From Afifella pfennigii DSM 17143 (GTDB lineage Bacteria; Pseudomonadota; Alphaproteobacteria; Rhizobiales; Afifellaceae), in assembly GCF_000688515.1 (NCBI RefSeq), contig NZ_JHZK01000003.1:1-64000 (forward strand): a stretch of 64,000 bases of DNA, in the 5' to 3' direction. Below are positions 17,384-28,241 of this stretch, in pieces. How positions within the stretch are numbered: the first letter of the stretch is position 1; every line of letters begins with the position of its first letter. The position numbers and the translations under genes are program-made. The notes below the pieces were generated by a model. It made no database searches and was not told where the DNA came from. It worked only from the letters and a program-made list of their open reading frames with translations.

Positions 17384-19140
17384 GCGCCTCTATGCCCCTT
17401 ACAACCGATCCCGTCGCGCCAGATGCCTGGCCGGAAAGTCGCTGGCGTCATGTCGCCAGGCGGCCTTCCGCCGACGGCCTTGAGGAGCGAGGCGGCGAGC
17501 GCCTGCGCTGGCGCGTGATCATGGCGATCGCCGTCTTCGCGCTGCTTTACGCGGCGCTGGCGGTTCGCCTGGTGCATCTCGGCGTCGCGTCGGACCCCGG
17601 AGGCACGGCGGTGGCCGGCGCGGCCTCCGACGTGGCGGCGGCTCGCCCGGACATCATCGACGGCAACGGCGAGATCCTGGCCACCGACATCAAGACCTTC
17701 TCGCTCTTCGCCGAGCCGCGGCGCGTGGTCGATCCCGACGAGGCCGCCGAACAGCTCTCGCTGGTCTTCCCCGAATTCGACCGCGCCAGATTGCGGCGCG
17801 ATCTTGCCACCAATGCCGGCTTCCTCTGGCTGAAGCGCGAGATCACGCCGGCGCAGCGCCGCCGCATCCACGATCTCGGCCTGCCGGGCATCGGCTTTCT
17901 TTCCGAGAACCGCCGCTTCTATCCGGGCGGGCCGACCGCCTCCCATATCCTCGGGGCCGTCAATGTCGACAATCAGGGCATTGCGGGCATCGAGAAATAC
18001 ATCGACGACAACGGCCTCGCCGACCTGCACGAGGCGGGCTTTGCGGTGGAGCGGGGCCTGGAGCCGATCGAGCTTTCCATCGATCTGCGCGTGCAGCACG
18101 CCGTGCGCAGCGAGCTCGCCAGCGCCATGGAGCGCTACGACGCCATCGCCTCCATCGGCATCGTCCTCGATATCAAGACCGGCGAGGTGCTCGGCATGAG
18201 CTCTCTTCCCGATTACGACCCCAACGACCGCGCCCAGGTTCTCGACAAGGACCGTTTCAATCGCGCCACGGTCGGGGTCTTCGAGATGGGCTCCACCTTC
18301 AAGGCCTTCACCACCGCGATGGCGCTCGATTCAGGCCTCGTCGGCCTCGGCGACAGTTTCGACGCCAGCAAGCCCCTGCGTATCGCCAATTTCACCATCA
18401 CCGACTTCCACGCCAAGAACCGCGTTCTCACCGTGCCGGAAATCTTCATCTATTCGTCCAATATCGGCACGGCGAAGATGGCACTGGAAGTGGGCTCACA
18501 GGGGCAGCAGGAGTTTCTCGGTCGCCTCGGCCTTCTCGACGAGATGAAGACGGAGCTGCCGGAAACCGGCGCGCCGCTGAAGCCGCGCGAATGGAGCAAG
18601 ATCTCCTCGGTGACCATTTCCTTCGGGCACGGCATCTCCGTCTCGCCGCTGCAGACGGCGGTGGCGGGCGCGGCGCTGATGAATGGCGGCTATCTGGTGC
18701 CTCCCACCTTCCGTCCGCGCAGCGAGAAGCAGGCCGCCCAATTGGCGCAGCGCGTGGTGAAGGAGGAAACCAGCGAGGCGATGCGCAAGCTGATGCGCCT
18801 CAACGTGCTGAAGGGTTCGGGCAGACGGGCGGCCGTGCCGGGCTATCGCGTCGGCGGCAAGACCGGCACGGCGGAGAAGGTCGTCGACGGAAAGTACTCC
18901 TCCGAAAAGCGGCGCAACGCCTTCCTCGCCGCTTTTCCGATGGACGAGCCACGCTATCTCGTGCTTGTCGTTGTGGACGAGCCGAAGCCGGAGAAAGAGG
19001 GAATGGCGGCCACCGCCGGCCTGAACGCCGCACCCACGACCGCGGCCATCATCCGACGCATCGCCCCGATGCTGGGCGTCACGCCGCTGCTCACCGATCC
19101 TGAGGAAGGGCCGGCGACGACGGTCGCAGCCATCGAGTGA
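17380..19140 (+). CDS. ftsI: Septal peptidoglycan transpeptidase FtsI (PBP3)
   Basis: 586 residues. One N-terminal membrane helix (about residues 46-66), a pedestal domain, and a class B penicillin-binding transpeptidase domain. Active-site motifs are STFK (in EMGSTFKAF, nucleophilic Ser), SSN (YSSNIGTAK) and KTGT (GGKTGTAEK). It cross-links septal peptidoglycan made by FtsW. The C-terminal VVVDEPKPE...ATAGLNAAPTTAAIIRRIAPMLG is typical. The N-terminal cytoplasmic part of about 45 residues is proline- and arginine-rich. Start and stop are close-packed with ftsL (4-bp overlap) and murE (6 bp apart). Confidence 0.97.
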   Translation: MSASMPLTTDPVAPDAWPESRWRHVARRPSADGLEERGGERLRWRVIMAIAVFALLYAALAVRLVHLGVASDPGGTAVAGAASDVAAARPDIIDGNGEILATDIKTFSLFAEPRRVVDPDEAAEQLSLVFPEFDRARLRRDLATNAGFLWLKREITPAQRRRIHDLGLPGIGFLSENRRFYPGGPTASHILGAVNVDNQGIAGIEKYIDDNGLADLHEAGFAVERGLEPIELSIDLRVQHAVRSELASAMERYDAIASIGIVLDIKTGEVLGMSSLPDYDPNDRAQVLDKDRFNRATVGVFEMGSTFKAFTTAMALDSGLVGLGDSFDASKPLRIANFTITDFHAKNRVLTVPEIFIYSSNIGTAKMALEVGSQGQQEFLGRLGLLDEMKTELPETGAPLKPREWSKISSVTISFGHGISVSPLQTAVAGAALMNGGYLVPPTFRPRSEKQAAQLAQRVVKEETSEAMRKLMRLNVLKGSGRRAAVPGYRVGGKTGTAEKVVDGKYSSEKRRNAFLAAFPMDEPRYLVLVVVDEPKPEKEGMAATAGLNAAPTTAAIIRRIAPMLGVTPLLTDPEEGPATTVAAIE

Positions 19141-19146
19141 GCGCAG

Positions 19147-20652
19147 GTGAGCGGGAAAGTCACGAACGACGGCAGGTCCTATCCGCCGCGACAGTTGAAA
19201 AGCCTCTTCGCCGAAGAGGCCCGCCTGCCTGAAAAGGCCGGGCGCCTCGCGGTGACGGGGCTGACGGCCGATAGCCGTCAGGTGAGCGGCGGCATGCTCT
19301 TCGCCGCGCTGCCGGGCAGCCAGGCGGACGGCACGGCCTTCTTGCCGGAGGCGGTGGCGAACGGCGCTGCGGCGATTTTGACCGGGACGGCGCCGCTTGC
19401 CGAAGATCCGGGCATCCCGGTCATTCGCGCCGCCGACCCGCGCCGGGCGCTGGCGCTCGCCGCGGCCGCCTTCTTCGGCCGTCAGCCGAGAAAGGTGGTC
19501 GCCGTCACCGGCACCAGCGGCAAGACCTCCGTCGCCGTCTTCGCGCGTCAGATCTTCGCCCATGCGGGCAAGAAGGCGGCGAGCCTCGGCACCGTCGGGC
19601 TGGTCACATCCGACGGGCAATCCACCCCCGGCCTGACGACGCCCGATCCGGTTGGCCTGCATCGCACGCTCGCCGATCTCGCCCATGCCGGCGTCACGCA
19701 TCTGGCGTTGGAGGCTTCCAGCCACGGTCTGGACCAGCGGCGGCTCGACGGCGTGAAAATCGCCGCGGGCGGCTTCACCAACCTGTCGCGCGACCATCTC
19801 GACTACCATAAGAGCGTGGAGAACTATCTGGCGGCCAAGCTCCGGCTCTTCGACACGCTGCTGGAAGAGGGCGCCGTCGCCGTCGCCGATGCCGATCAAC
19901 GCCAGGCGCGGGCGGTCGCCGCCATCGCCAAGCGGCGCGGCCTGCGCTACTTCTCCGTCGGCGCGGCCGGCGAGACGCTGAAGCTTTTGTCGATGACGCG
20001 CATGCCGGACGGGGCGAGGCTGCTCCTGGAGGTGGAGGGCGAGCACCGCTATGTGCCGCTGCCGCTCATCGGCGATTTCCAGGTCGCCAACGCGCTGATG
20101 GCGGCGGCGCTGGCGATCGGCGCGGGGATCAAGATCGAGACGGCGCTCTCAGCCCTGCCGGAGCTTCACAGCGCGCCCGGACGGCTGGAACTCGCCGGGA
20201 GCCATCCGAACGGAGCGAAGATCTTCGTCGACTACTCGCACAAGCCCGCGGCGCTGACGGCGGCGCTGCAGGCGCTGCGGTCGCATGCGGACCGAGAGCT
20301 CATCGTCGTCTTCGGCGCCGGCGGCGATCGCGATGCCGGCAAGCGCCCGCTGATGGGGGAGGCGGCAAGTCTCGCCGCCGACCGGGTGATCGTCACCGAC
20401 GACAACCCGCGCAGCGAAGATCCGGCGGCGATCCGCCGGGCCATCCTTTCGGCCGCGCCGAGGGCGATGGAAATCGGCGATCGGCGCGAGGCGATCCGAG
20501 AGGCCATCGCGGGCCTGCAGGCCGGCGACGTCCTGCTGATCGCCGGCAAGGGCCACGAGACGGGGCAAACCATCGGCGAGGAAGTGCGGCCCTTCTGCGA
20601 TCAGGAGGAAGTCCGCGCCGCGCTCGCCGAGCTAACGAGCGAGGCAGTATGA
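19147..20652 (+). CDS. murE: UDP-MurNAc-tripeptide synthetase MurE (meso-diaminopimelate adding)
   Basis: 501 residues. It adds meso-diaminopimelate to UDP-MurNAc-L-Ala-D-Glu using ATP. The Mur ligase P-loop is AVTGTSGKTSVAVF, the central domain has LEASSHGLDQRRLDG, and the C-terminal DDNPRSEDP contains the DNPR motif that selects meso-DAP rather than lysine, fitting a Gram-negative wall. Starts at GTG 19147, six bases after ftsI; the murF ATG overlaps its stop by four bases. Alternative upstream starts would run into ftsI. Confidence 0.96.
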   Translation: MSGKVTNDGRSYPPRQLKSLFAEEARLPEKAGRLAVTGLTADSRQVSGGMLFAALPGSQADGTAFLPEAVANGAAAILTGTAPLAEDPGIPVIRAADPRRALALAAAAFFGRQPRKVVAVTGTSGKTSVAVFARQIFAHAGKKAASLGTVGLVTSDGQSTPGLTTPDPVGLHRTLADLAHAGVTHLALEASSHGLDQRRLDGVKIAAGGFTNLSRDHLDYHKSVENYLAAKLRLFDTLLEEGAVAVADADQRQARAVAAIAKRRGLRYFSVGAAGETLKLLSMTRMPDGARLLLEVEGEHRYVPLPLIGDFQVANALMAAALAIGAGIKIETALSALPELHSAPGRLELAGSHPNGAKIFVDYSHKPAALTAALQALRSHADRELIVVFGAGGDRDAGKRPLMGEAASLAADRVIVTDDNPRSEDPAAIRRAILSAAPRAMEIGDRREAIREAIAGLQAGDVLLIAGKGHETGQTIGEEVRPFCDQEEVRAALAELTSEAV

Positions 20653-22073
20653 GTGCATTGTGGGAGGCAGGAGAATTCCTTGCCGCCGTCGGGGGGCAGC
20701 TTGAGGGCGCGGCGCCGGCGGAACTCGCCGACATTTCCATCGACAGCCGCAGCGTCAGGCCGGGCGAGGCTTTCTTCGCCATCAAGGGGGATCGTTTCGA
20801 CGGCCACGATTTCGTCGATGCCGCGCTCAAGGCGGGCGCGGCGCTCGCCGTCGTCGGGCAGGAGCGGCGCGACAGCGTCGAGGGCGAGCCGGTCGTCGTC
20901 GTTCCCGACGATCCGCTCGCCGCGCTGGAGCGGCTGGCGGTGGCGGCGCGCAAGCGCAGCGAGGCGAAGATCGTCGCGGTCACCGGATCGGTCGGCAAGA
21001 CCGGCACGGTGTCCATGCTGCGGCTCGGGCTTTCGGCAGTCGGGCCGACGCACGCCCCGGTCGCCTCCTTCAACAACCATTGGGGCGTGCCGCTGACCCT
21101 GGCGCGCCTGCCGGCGGAGACGGCCTTCGGCGTCTTTGAGATCGGCATGAACCATGCCGGAGAGATATCGCCCCTGTCGAAGATGGTGCGCCCACATGGG
21201 GCGGTGATCACCACCGTGGAAGCCGTGCATACGGAATTCTTCGAAAGCATGGAGGCGATCGCCGACGCCAAGGCGGAGATTTTCGACGGGCTGGAGCGGG
21301 ACGGGGCCGCGATCCTCAACCGCGACAACGCCTATTTCGACCAGCTCGTGGCACGCGCCAAGGATGCGGGCGCGCGTGTCATCACCTTCGGCGAGCATCC
21401 GGACGCCGATGTCAGTCTCGTCGGGCTGATGGGCGAAAGCGAAGGCAGTCGCGTCACCGTCGACGTCTTCGGCGACACCGTGCAATTCCGCCTCGGCGCA
21501 CCCGGCAGACACCTGGCGCGCAACGCGCTTTCCGTGCTCGCCACGGCGTATCTGTTCGGCGCCGATGTGAAGAGCGTGGCGCTCGCCCTGGAAGAGTTCA
21601 AGGCCCCGCCCGGGCGCGGCGACCGGCACGTTCTGGCCTGCGACGAGGGCACGCTCACGCTCATCGACGAGAGCTACAATGCCAATCCGGCTTCCATGCA
21701 GGCCGCCATCCAGCTTCTGAAGGACGCCAAGCCGGGCAAGAACGGACGCCGGATCGCCGTGCTCGGCGATATGGGCGAGCTCGGCCAGCAGGCGGGCGAG
21801 CTTCATCGGGCGCTCGCCGCCGACCTCGCCGACGCCAAGGCCGATGCGGTCTTTCTCGTCGGGCCGTTGATGCATCAACTATGGGAGGACTTGCCGGAAG
21901 AGGTGCGAGGGGCCTATGCGAAGGAGACCGGCGAACTTGAACCGATTCTCATGGAGGCGCTGCAGCCGGGCGACGTGATCGTCGTCAAGGCCTCCAACGC
22001 CACCGGGCTCGGCCGGCTTGTGAAGGCGATCAAGAGCCGATTTCCGCCGGCTCGCGCCGCAGACGAGAGCTGA
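20649..22073 (+). CDS. murF: UDP-MurNAc-pentapeptide synthetase MurF
   Basis: 474 residues. It ligates D-Ala-D-Ala, made by Ddl in the same cluster, to the tripeptide precursor. Motifs: [26 protein letters not shown] in the N-terminal domain, [16 protein letters not shown] (P-loop; SVGKT is the MurF variant), [21 protein letters not shown] and, in the C-terminal domain, [11 protein letters not shown]. The length is normal. The ATG overlaps the murE stop; mraY follows after five bases. Confidence 0.96.
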   Translation: MSALWEAGEFLAAVGGQLEGAAPAELADISIDSRSVRPGEAFFAIKGDRFDGHDFVDAALKAGAALAVVGQERRDSVEGEPVVVVPDDPLAALERLAVAARKRSEAKIVAVTGSVGKTGTVSMLRLGLSAVGPTHAPVASFNNHWGVPLTLARLPAETAFGVFEIGMNHAGEISPLSKMVRPHGAVITTVEAVHTEFFESMEAIADAKAEIFDGLERDGAAILNRDNAYFDQLVARAKDAGARVITFGEHPDADVSLVGLMGESEGSRVTVDVFGDTVQFRLGAPGRHLARNALSVLATAYLFGADVKSVALALEEFKAPPGRGDRHVLACDEGTLTLIDESYNANPASMQAAIQLLKDAKPGKNGRRIAVLGDMGELGQQAGELHRALAADLADAKADAVFLVGPLMHQLWEDLPEEVRGAYAKETGELEPILMEALQPGDVIVVKASNATGLGRLVKAIKSRFPPARAADES

Positions 22074-22078
22074 GACGC

Positions 22079-23161
22079 ATGCTCGCCTACCTGCAGACCT
22101 TCGCGGACGATTTCTCGGTCCTCAATATCTTCCGCTACATCACCTTTCGAACCGGCGCCGCCACCATGACGGCGCTGCTCTTCGTCTTCCTGTTCGGTCC
22201 GGCGATGATCGAGGTGCTGCGCTTTCGCCAGGGCAAGGGCCAGCCCATCCGCGCCGACGGACCGCAGACCCATTTCAAGAAGGCGGGCACGCCGACGATG
22301 GGCGGGTTGATGATCCTGATGGGCGTCCTGGTCTCCGCGCTGCTTTGGGCGGACCTTTCCTCCATCTATGTCTGGGCGGTGCTGGCCGTGACGCTCGCCT
22401 TCGGCCTCATCGGCTTCTACGACGATTATCTGAAGGTGCGCGCGGCGACCGATAAGGGCTTTTCCGGCAAGGCGCGGCTCGCCCTGGAGGCGGTCATCGC
22501 CGGAGCTGCGGTCTATGTGATGATGCGGGTGGGCGAGCCGCAGACCGCCTCGGGGCTGACCTTGCCGTTCCTGAAGGACACCGTCATTCAGCTCGGCATC
22601 TTCTTCGTCGTCTTCGGCGCCTTCGTCATCGTGGGGGCGGGCAATGCGGTCAACCTCACCGACGGGCTCGACGGGCTCGCCATCGTTCCGGTGATGATCG
22701 CGGCGGCCTCCTTCGGGCTTATCGCCTATCTCGCCGGCAATGTGCGCTTCGCCGATTATCTGCAGATCCACTATGTCGCCGGAACCGGCGAGCTGGCCGT
22801 TCTATGCGGCGCCCTGATCGGCGCCGGGCTCGGCTTCCTTTGGTTCAACGCGCCGCCGGCGGCCATCTTCATGGGCGATACCGGCTCCCTCGCCCTCGGC
22901 GGCATGATCGGCGCCGTCGCCGTCGCCACCAAGCACGAGATCGTGCTGGCGATCATCGGCGGCATCTTCGTCATGGAGGCGCTGTCGGTGATGATCCAGG
23001 TCGCCTCCTTCAAGCTGACGGGCAAGCGCGTCTTCAAGATGGCGCCGATACACCACCATTTCGAGCAGCTCGGATGGACCGAACCGCAGGTGGTCATCCG
23101 CTTCTGGATCGTGGCCGTCGTGCTCGCCCTCGTCGGTCTTTCCACCTTGAAGCTGCGGTGA
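22079..23161 (+). CDS. mraY: Phospho-MurNAc-pentapeptide translocase MraY
   Basis: 360 residues and about ten membrane helices. It makes lipid I by moving phospho-MurNAc-pentapeptide onto undecaprenyl phosphate at the inner membrane. Signatures are [10 protein letters not shown] (residues about 63-72), IGFYDDYLK with the catalytic DD pair, [25 protein letters not shown] and the histidine-rich MAPIHHHFE near the C-terminus. It sits between murF and murD, separated by five and four bases. Confidence 0.97.
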   Translation: MLAYLQTFADDFSVLNIFRYITFRTGAATMTALLFVFLFGPAMIEVLRFRQGKGQPIRADGPQTHFKKAGTPTMGGLMILMGVLVSALLWADLSSIYVWAVLAVTLAFGLIGFYDDYLKVRAATDKGFSGKARLALEAVIAGAAVYVMMRVGEPQTASGLTLPFLKDTVIQLGIFFVVFGAFVIVGAGNAVNLTDGLDGLAIVPVMIAAASFGLIAYLAGNVRFADYLQIHYVAGTGELAVLCGALIGAGLGFLWFNAPPAAIFMGDTGSLALGGMIGAVAVATKHEIVLAIIGGIFVMEALSVMIQVASFKLTGKRVFKMAPIHHHFEQLGWTEPQVVIRFWIVAVVLALVGLSTLKLR

Positions 23162-23165
23162 GACG

Positions 23166-24584
23166 ATGACGGTCCCGCTCACCCATCTGAAGGGGCGCAC
23201 GATCGGGGTTTTCGGGCTCGCGCGCAGCGGCCTGGCGACGGTAAGGGCGGCCGTTGCCGGCGGCGCGCAGGTGCTGGCCTGGGACGGCAGGACCGAGGCG
23301 AGGGAAAAGGCGGCGGAAGCCGGCGCGGCGGTGCGCCCGCCGGAGGATTGGGACTTTCGCGCCATGGCCTCACTGGCCCTGGCGCCGGGCGTGCCGCTGA
23401 CGCATCCGCAGCCGCATGCGATCGTGCCGATGGCGCAGGCCGCCGGCCTTGAGATCGTCTGCGACGTGGAGCTCCTTTACCGCGAAACGGGGCAGCAGAC
23501 ACGCTTCGTGGCGGTGACCGGCACCAACGGCAAATCGACGACGACGGCGCTTCTCGGCCATCTCTTCGGCGAGGCCGGGTGGCAGGTGGAGGTGGGCGGC
23601 AATATCGGCCGCTCGGCGCTGGATCTGGAACCGCTCGCCGGCGAGAACAGCGTCTACGTGCTGGAGCTTTCCTCCTACCAGCTCGACCTCTGTCATCGAT
23701 TCCGGCCGAGCGTCGCCGTCTGGCTCAACCTGACGCCGGACCATCTCGACCGGCATGGCGACATGGCCGGCTATCGCCGTGCCAAGGCGCGCATCTTCCA
23801 GGCGATGGGCGGGCAGGATCTCGCCATCCTCGGCGTCGACGAGCCGGCGATGCGCGAGGTCGCAGCCGGCCTTGCCGCCAAAGACGACCATCCGCGCATC
23901 AAGCGCGTCAGCGTGCGTGGGACGGCGGCGGAAGTCGGCGTCGACGAGACCGGGCTTCTGCGCGATGCGCAAAGCGGAGAGAGCCTTGATCTGTCCGCCT
24001 TGCCGGCCTTGCGCGGGCAGCACAATTGGCAGAACGCCGCCTGCGCCTTCGCCGCGGCGCGCGAACTCGGCGTCGCGCCGGATGCGATCGCTTCGGCTTT
24101 CGGCAGCTTTCCCGGCCTTGAGCACCGCATGCAGATCGTCGCCCGGCGCGGCAGAGTGCTCTTCGTCGACGATTCCAAGGCGACGAACGCGGAGGCGGCG
24201 GCGCCGGCGCTCTCCACTTTTTCGCCGATCTACTGGATCGCCGGCGGCAGACCCAAAGCGGGCGGTATCGACGGGCTGAGCGACCTCTTTCCACGCCTTG
24301 CCAAGGCCTATCTCATCGGTGAGGCGGCGGACCTTTTCTCCGCCACGCTGGCCGGCCGCGTGCCGCATATGCTGGCCGGCGAGCTGGCGCGGGCGGTGGC
24401 GCTCGCCGCCGAGGACGCGGCGCTCGATCCTGCCGCAGAACCGGTCGTGCTGTTGTCGCCGGCGGCCGCCTCCTTCGATCAATTCGCCGATTTCGAGGTG
24501 AGAGGCCGCGCCTTTTCGGCCGCCGTGGCGGCGCTTCATGACGCCGACACGCCCGGCCCGGCGCCAGAGGAGGCCGTCCGATGA
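23166..24584 (+). CDS. murD: UDP-MurNAc-L-alanine:D-glutamate ligase MurD
   Basis: 472 residues. It adds D-glutamate to UDP-MurNAc-L-Ala. The N-terminal Rossmann-like fold opens with GVFGLARSGLAT; the P-loop is VAVTGTNGKSTTTALL; then GGNIGRSAL, VLELSSYQLD, NLTPDHLDRHG and the C-terminal VDDSKATNAEA. ATG at 23166 shortly after mraY; the ftsW ATG overlaps its stop by four bases. Confidence 0.96.
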   Translation: MTVPLTHLKGRTIGVFGLARSGLATVRAAVAGGAQVLAWDGRTEAREKAAEAGAAVRPPEDWDFRAMASLALAPGVPLTHPQPHAIVPMAQAAGLEIVCDVELLYRETGQQTRFVAVTGTNGKSTTTALLGHLFGEAGWQVEVGGNIGRSALDLEPLAGENSVYVLELSSYQLDLCHRFRPSVAVWLNLTPDHLDRHGDMAGYRRAKARIFQAMGGQDLAILGVDEPAMREVAAGLAAKDDHPRIKRVSVRGTAAEVGVDETGLLRDAQSGESLDLSALPALRGQHNWQNAACAFAAARELGVAPDAIASAFGSFPGLEHRMQIVARRGRVLFVDDSKATNAEAAAPALSTFSPIYWIAGGRPKAGGIDGLSDLFPRLAKAYLIGEAADLFSATLAGRVPHMLAGELARAVALAAEDAALDPAAEPVVLLSPAAASFDQFADFEVRGRAFSAAVAALHDADTPGPAPEEAVR

Positions 24585-25729
24585 TCAGCCGCCGCGACCG
24601 CTCGCCCTTTTCCGACTGGTGGTGGACCGTCGATCGCACGACGCTCTTCCTGGTCCTGCTTCTTCTGGCCGCGGGCATCGTGTTGTCCTTCGCCGCGAGC
24701 CCGCCGGTCGCCGAACGGCTCGGCCTTTCCACCTATCATTTCGCCATCCGTCAGGCGGTCTATGCGCCGCTTGCGGCGGCCATCATCCTTCTCGTCTCCT
24801 TCCTGACGCCGCGACAGGTCCGGCGCGCCGCCGCCTTCATCCTCGTCGTCTCGCTGATCTTGATGGTCGCGGTCCTGTTCGTCGGCGAGGAAGTGAAGGG
24901 CTCGCGGCGCTGGATCTATATCGCCGGCCTGTCGGTGCAGCCCTCCGAATTCCTCAAGCCGGCCTTCATCGTCATCATCTCCTGGCTGTTCGCCGAAGGC
25001 TCCAAGCACCCGGAAGTGCCGGGAAGGCTGCTTGCGGTCATCCTTCTCATCATCACCGCGGCGCTGCTCGTCGCCGAACCGGATCTCGGCCAGGCGGTGC
25101 TGGTCTTCGCGGTGTGGGGCGCCGTCTTCTTTCTCGCCGGCGTGCCGCTGCCCATCGTCGGGGTTCTGGCGGGCATCGCGGTCGCCGGGCTCTTCGGCGC
25201 CTATGCCATGTTCCCGCACGTGACCTCGCGCATCGACCGCTTCATCAATCCGGAGGGCGGGGATACCTATCAGGTGGATGTCGCCATGCGCTCGTTTGAG
25301 CGCGGCGGCTGGTCCGGTTCGGGGCCGGGCGAAGGGGTGATGAAGCGCATCCTGCCCGATTCCCATACCGATTTCGTTTTCGCCGTCATCGCCGAGGAAT
25401 TCGGCATCATCCTCTGCCTGGCGCTGATCGCCATCTTCGGCTTCATCGTGATGCGGGGATTGCTGCACGCCTTGAAGCGGCGCCAGGCCTTCGAGCGCAT
25501 GGCGATCGCCGGCCTATCCATCCAGATCGGGCTGCAGGCCTTCATCAATATGGGGGTCAATCTGCGCCTCCTGCCGGCCAAGGGGATGACGCTGCCTTTC
25601 ATCTCCTATGGCGGCTCGGCAATGATCTCCAGCGCCCTCGTCATGGGCTTCATCCTGGCCCTGTCGCGCGAGAGGGTGGAGCGAAAGGTGACCGTGGTGC
25701 CGCGCCCGGCGGCCTTCGGCCAGGTATGA
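24581..25729 (+). CDS. ftsW: Septal peptidoglycan glycosyltransferase FtsW (SEDS)
   Basis: 382 residues with ten membrane helices, the SEDS-family fold. It polymerises lipid II at the septum with FtsI. Conserved blocks are RRWIYIAGLSVQPSEFLKPAFI, LLVAEPDLGQAVLV (with the catalytic Asp of the large loop region), the GWSGSGPGEG loop, HTDFVFAVIAEEFG and LRLLPAKGMTLPFISYGGSAM. It belongs to FtsW rather than RodA by its place in the cluster between murD and murG, with four-base overlaps on both sides. Confidence 0.95.
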   Translation: MISRRDRSPFSDWWWTVDRTTLFLVLLLLAAGIVLSFAASPPVAERLGLSTYHFAIRQAVYAPLAAAIILLVSFLTPRQVRRAAAFILVVSLILMVAVLFVGEEVKGSRRWIYIAGLSVQPSEFLKPAFIVIISWLFAEGSKHPEVPGRLLAVILLIITAALLVAEPDLGQAVLVFAVWGAVFFLAGVPLPIVGVLAGIAVAGLFGAYAMFPHVTSRIDRFINPEGGDTYQVDVAMRSFERGGWSGSGPGEGVMKRILPDSHTDFVFAVIAEEFGIILCLALIAIFGFIVMRGLLHALKRRQAFERMAIAGLSIQIGLQAFINMGVNLRLLPAKGMTLPFISYGGSAMISSALVMGFILALSRERVERKVTVVPRPAAFGQV

Positions 25730-26829
25730 GCGCGTCCGCCACGGCGCTGCTCGCCGCGGGCGGCACCGGCGGCCATCTCTTCCCGGCCCTGTCGCTGCGC
25801 GAAGCGCTCCTGGCGCGCGGCTGGCGCGTGGCCATCGCCACCGACAAGCGCGCCGGGGCCTATATCTCCGGCGTGCCGGAAGAGGATTTTTTCTCCATCG
25901 AGGCGGCGACGATCTCCGCCGGCAACCCTTTGAAGGCGCTCGCCTCGGCCGCCAAGCTCGGCCGCGGCGTGATGCAGTCGCGCGGCCTCATCGCGGGCCT
26001 TGACGCCGATGTCGTCGTCGGCTTCGGCGGCTATCCGACCGTGCCGCCGGTGATGGCGGCGCGCCTTTCTCGCGTGCCGGCCCTGGTGCACGAGCAAAAT
26101 GCGGTGCTGGGGCGCGCCAACCGGCTGCTCGTCAAAATCGGCGCCGCGCTCGCCACGGGGTTTCCCGATCCTCAGGGCGCGGCCGGCGCCGGCGAGGCCA
26201 GCTTCACCGGCAATCCGGTGCGCGCTTCGGTTCTGGAGGCGGCGGAACGCCCCTACGACCCGCCGGCGGTCGACGAAAGGTTTCGGCTCCTCGTCTTCGG
26301 CGGCAGCCAAGGCGCGCGCGCCTTCTCCACCCTCGTGCCCGAAGCGGTGGCGCGGCTGCCGGAAGAGGCGCGCGGGCGGCTCGCCATCACCCAGCAATGC
26401 CGCCCGGAAGACCTTGAAGGCGCGAAGAGCGCCTATGGCGGCTACGGGCTCGCCGCCGAGCTTGCCAGCTTCTTCGACGATCTGCCGGCGCGCATCGCCG
26501 CAAGCCATCTCGTCATCAGCCGGGCGGGGGCCTCCACCGTCTCCGAACTCGCGGTGATCGGCCGTCCTGCGATCCTGATACCCTTTCCCTACGCGCTCGA
26601 TCAGGATCAGTCGGCCAATGCCCGCCTGCTTGCCGATATCGGCGGCGGCTGGCTGGTGGAGGAGAGGGAGCTGACGCCCGAAAAGCTTGCATCCATGCTG
26701 GCCGATTTGATAGCGCGTCCGGATCGCTTGGCCGAGGCGGCGGCCGCAGCGAGAAAGGCGGGACGGCCCGACGCGGCGGAAAGACTGGCCGACGTCGTGG
26801 AGACGCTGCGCGATCGGGGAAAACAGTGA
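25726..26829 (+). CDS. murG: UDP-GlcNAc:lipid I N-acetylglucosaminyltransferase MurG
   Basis: 367 residues, two Rossmann domains of the GT-B fold. It converts lipid I to lipid II on the inner face of the membrane. Motifs: [15 protein letters not shown] (donor loop 1), [44 protein letters not shown] and [35 protein letters not shown] for UDP-GlcNAc binding. The start overlaps the ftsW stop by four bases; murC starts at its last base. Confidence 0.97.
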   Translation: MSASATALLAAGGTGGHLFPALSLREALLARGWRVAIATDKRAGAYISGVPEEDFFSIEAATISAGNPLKALASAAKLGRGVMQSRGLIAGLDADVVVGFGGYPTVPPVMAARLSRVPALVHEQNAVLGRANRLLVKIGAALATGFPDPQGAAGAGEASFTGNPVRASVLEAAERPYDPPAVDERFRLLVFGGSQGARAFSTLVPEAVARLPEEARGRLAITQQCRPEDLEGAKSAYGGYGLAAELASFFDDLPARIAASHLVISRAGASTVSELAVIGRPAILIPFPYALDQDQSANARLLADIGGGWLVEERELTPEKLASMLADLIARPDRLAEAAAAARKAGRPDAAERLADVVETLRDRGKQ

Positions 26830-28241
26830 TGAGAATGCCCTACGATATCGGTCCGATCCATTTCGTCGGCATCGGCGGGATCGGCATGAGCGGCATCGCG
26901 GAGGTGCTGATCAATCAGGGCTGCCGGGTGCAGGGCTCCGACGTCTCCGACAGCGCCAATGTCTCGCGGCTGCGCGAGAAGGGGGCCAAGATCGTCATCG
27001 GCCACCGGGCGGAGAACCTCCACGAAGCGGCGGTTGTCGTCGTCTCCTCGGCGATCAAGCGCGACAATCCGGAGCTCAAGGAGGCGCGGGCGAGGGGCCT
27101 GCCGGTGGTGCGGCGCGCGGAGATGCTGGCGGAGCTGATGCGCCTGAAATCGGCCGTCGCCATCGGCGGAACCCACGGCAAGACCACGACCACCTCCATG
27201 GTCGCGGCGCTGCTTGAGGCGGGCGGGCTCGACCCCACGGTGATCAATGGCGGCATCATCAACGCCTACGGCACCAACGCGCATATGGGCGAGGGCGATT
27301 GGATGGTCGTGGAGGCGGACGAGAGCGACGGCACCTTCGTCAAGCTGCCGGCCGACATCGCCGTCGTCACCAATATCGACCCGGAGCATCTGGATCATTA
27401 CGGCTCGTTTGAGAAGGTGCGCGAGGCGTTCACGGACTTCGTGGAGAACGTGCCCTTTTACGGCTTCGGCGTCATGTGCCTGGACCATCCGGAGGTGCAG
27501 GCCCTCGTCAAGCGCATCGAGGACCGGCGCGTCGTCACCTACGGCGCCAACCCCCAGGCGGAGGTGCGCTTCCATTCGGTCACCTTCACGCCAGGCCGCT
27601 CGCACTTTTCCGTCGAGCGGCGCGACCGCCTCACCGGCGAGGTGGAGAGCCTGACCGATCTGGAACTGCCGATGCCGGGCATTCACAACGTCTCCAACGC
27701 CACGGCGGCGATCGCGGTTGCGCGCGCCCTCGGCGTCACGGAGAAGCAGATACGCGCGGGACTTGCGAGCTTCGGCGGGGTGAAGCGCCGCTTCACGCTG
27801 GCCGGCAGCTGGAACGGCGTTAGCGTCTACGACGATTACGCGCATCATCCGGTGGAGATCGCGGCGGTGCTGAAGGCCGCGCGCGACAGCGCCGAGGGCC
27901 GCGTCATCGCCGTGGTGCAGCCGCATCGCTATACGCGCCTGCACGACCTCTTCGACCAGTTCTGCGCCTGCTTCAACGAAGCCGATACGGTGGTCGTCGC
28001 CGATGTCTACGCCGCCGGCGAGGAGCCTATCGAAGGGGCCGACCGCGATAGCCTCGTCGACGGGCTGCGGGCCGGCGGCCACCGCGATGCGCGCGCCCTG
28101 GAAAGCGAGATGGCGCTCGCCCCGCTGATTGCCGAGATCGCCCAGCCCAAGGACGTCGTTCTGTGTCTGGGCGCCGGCTCCATCACCAAATGGGCCAATG
28201 CGCTGGCCGAACAGCTCGCCACCTTGGAGAAGGCGGCTTGA
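26829..28241 (+). CDS. murC: UDP-N-acetylmuramate:L-alanine ligase MurC
   Basis: 470 residues, the first Mur ligase step (adds L-alanine). [18 protein letters not shown] at the N-terminus, [19 protein letters not shown] (P-loop), [25 protein letters not shown] and the C-terminal [10 protein letters not shown], with VVQPHRYTR after it. ATG 26829 is used because the murG TGA shares its A; a GTG one codon earlier is possible. Its TGA overlaps the TTG start of murB. Confidence 0.97.
   Translation: MRMPYDIGPIHFVGIGGIGMSGIAEVLINQGCRVQGSDVSDSANVSRLREKGAKIVIGHRAENLHEAAVVVVSSAIKRDNPELKEARARGLPVVRRAEMLAELMRLKSAVAIGGTHGKTTTTSMVAALLEAGGLDPTVINGGIINAYGTNAHMGEGDWMVVEADESDGTFVKLPADIAVVTNIDPEHLDHYGSFEKVREAFTDFVENVPFYGFGVMCLDHPEVQALVKRIEDRRVVTYGANPQAEVRFHSVTFTPGRSHFSVERRDRLTGEVESLTDLELPMPGIHNVSNATAAIAVARALGVTEKQIRAGLASFGGVKRRFTLAGSWNGVSVYDDYAHHPVEIAAVLKAARDSAEGRVIAVVQPHRYTRLHDLFDQFCACFNEADTVVVADVYAAGEEPIEGADRDSLVDGLRAGGHRDARALESEMALAPLIAEIAQPKDVVLCLGAGSITKWANALAEQLATLEKAA

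Noticed and set aside
18496-20046. 516-codon minus-strand open frame
   Set aside because: Opposite ftsI and murE, both with full motif sets; the translation is Arg/Gly-rich without known motifs.
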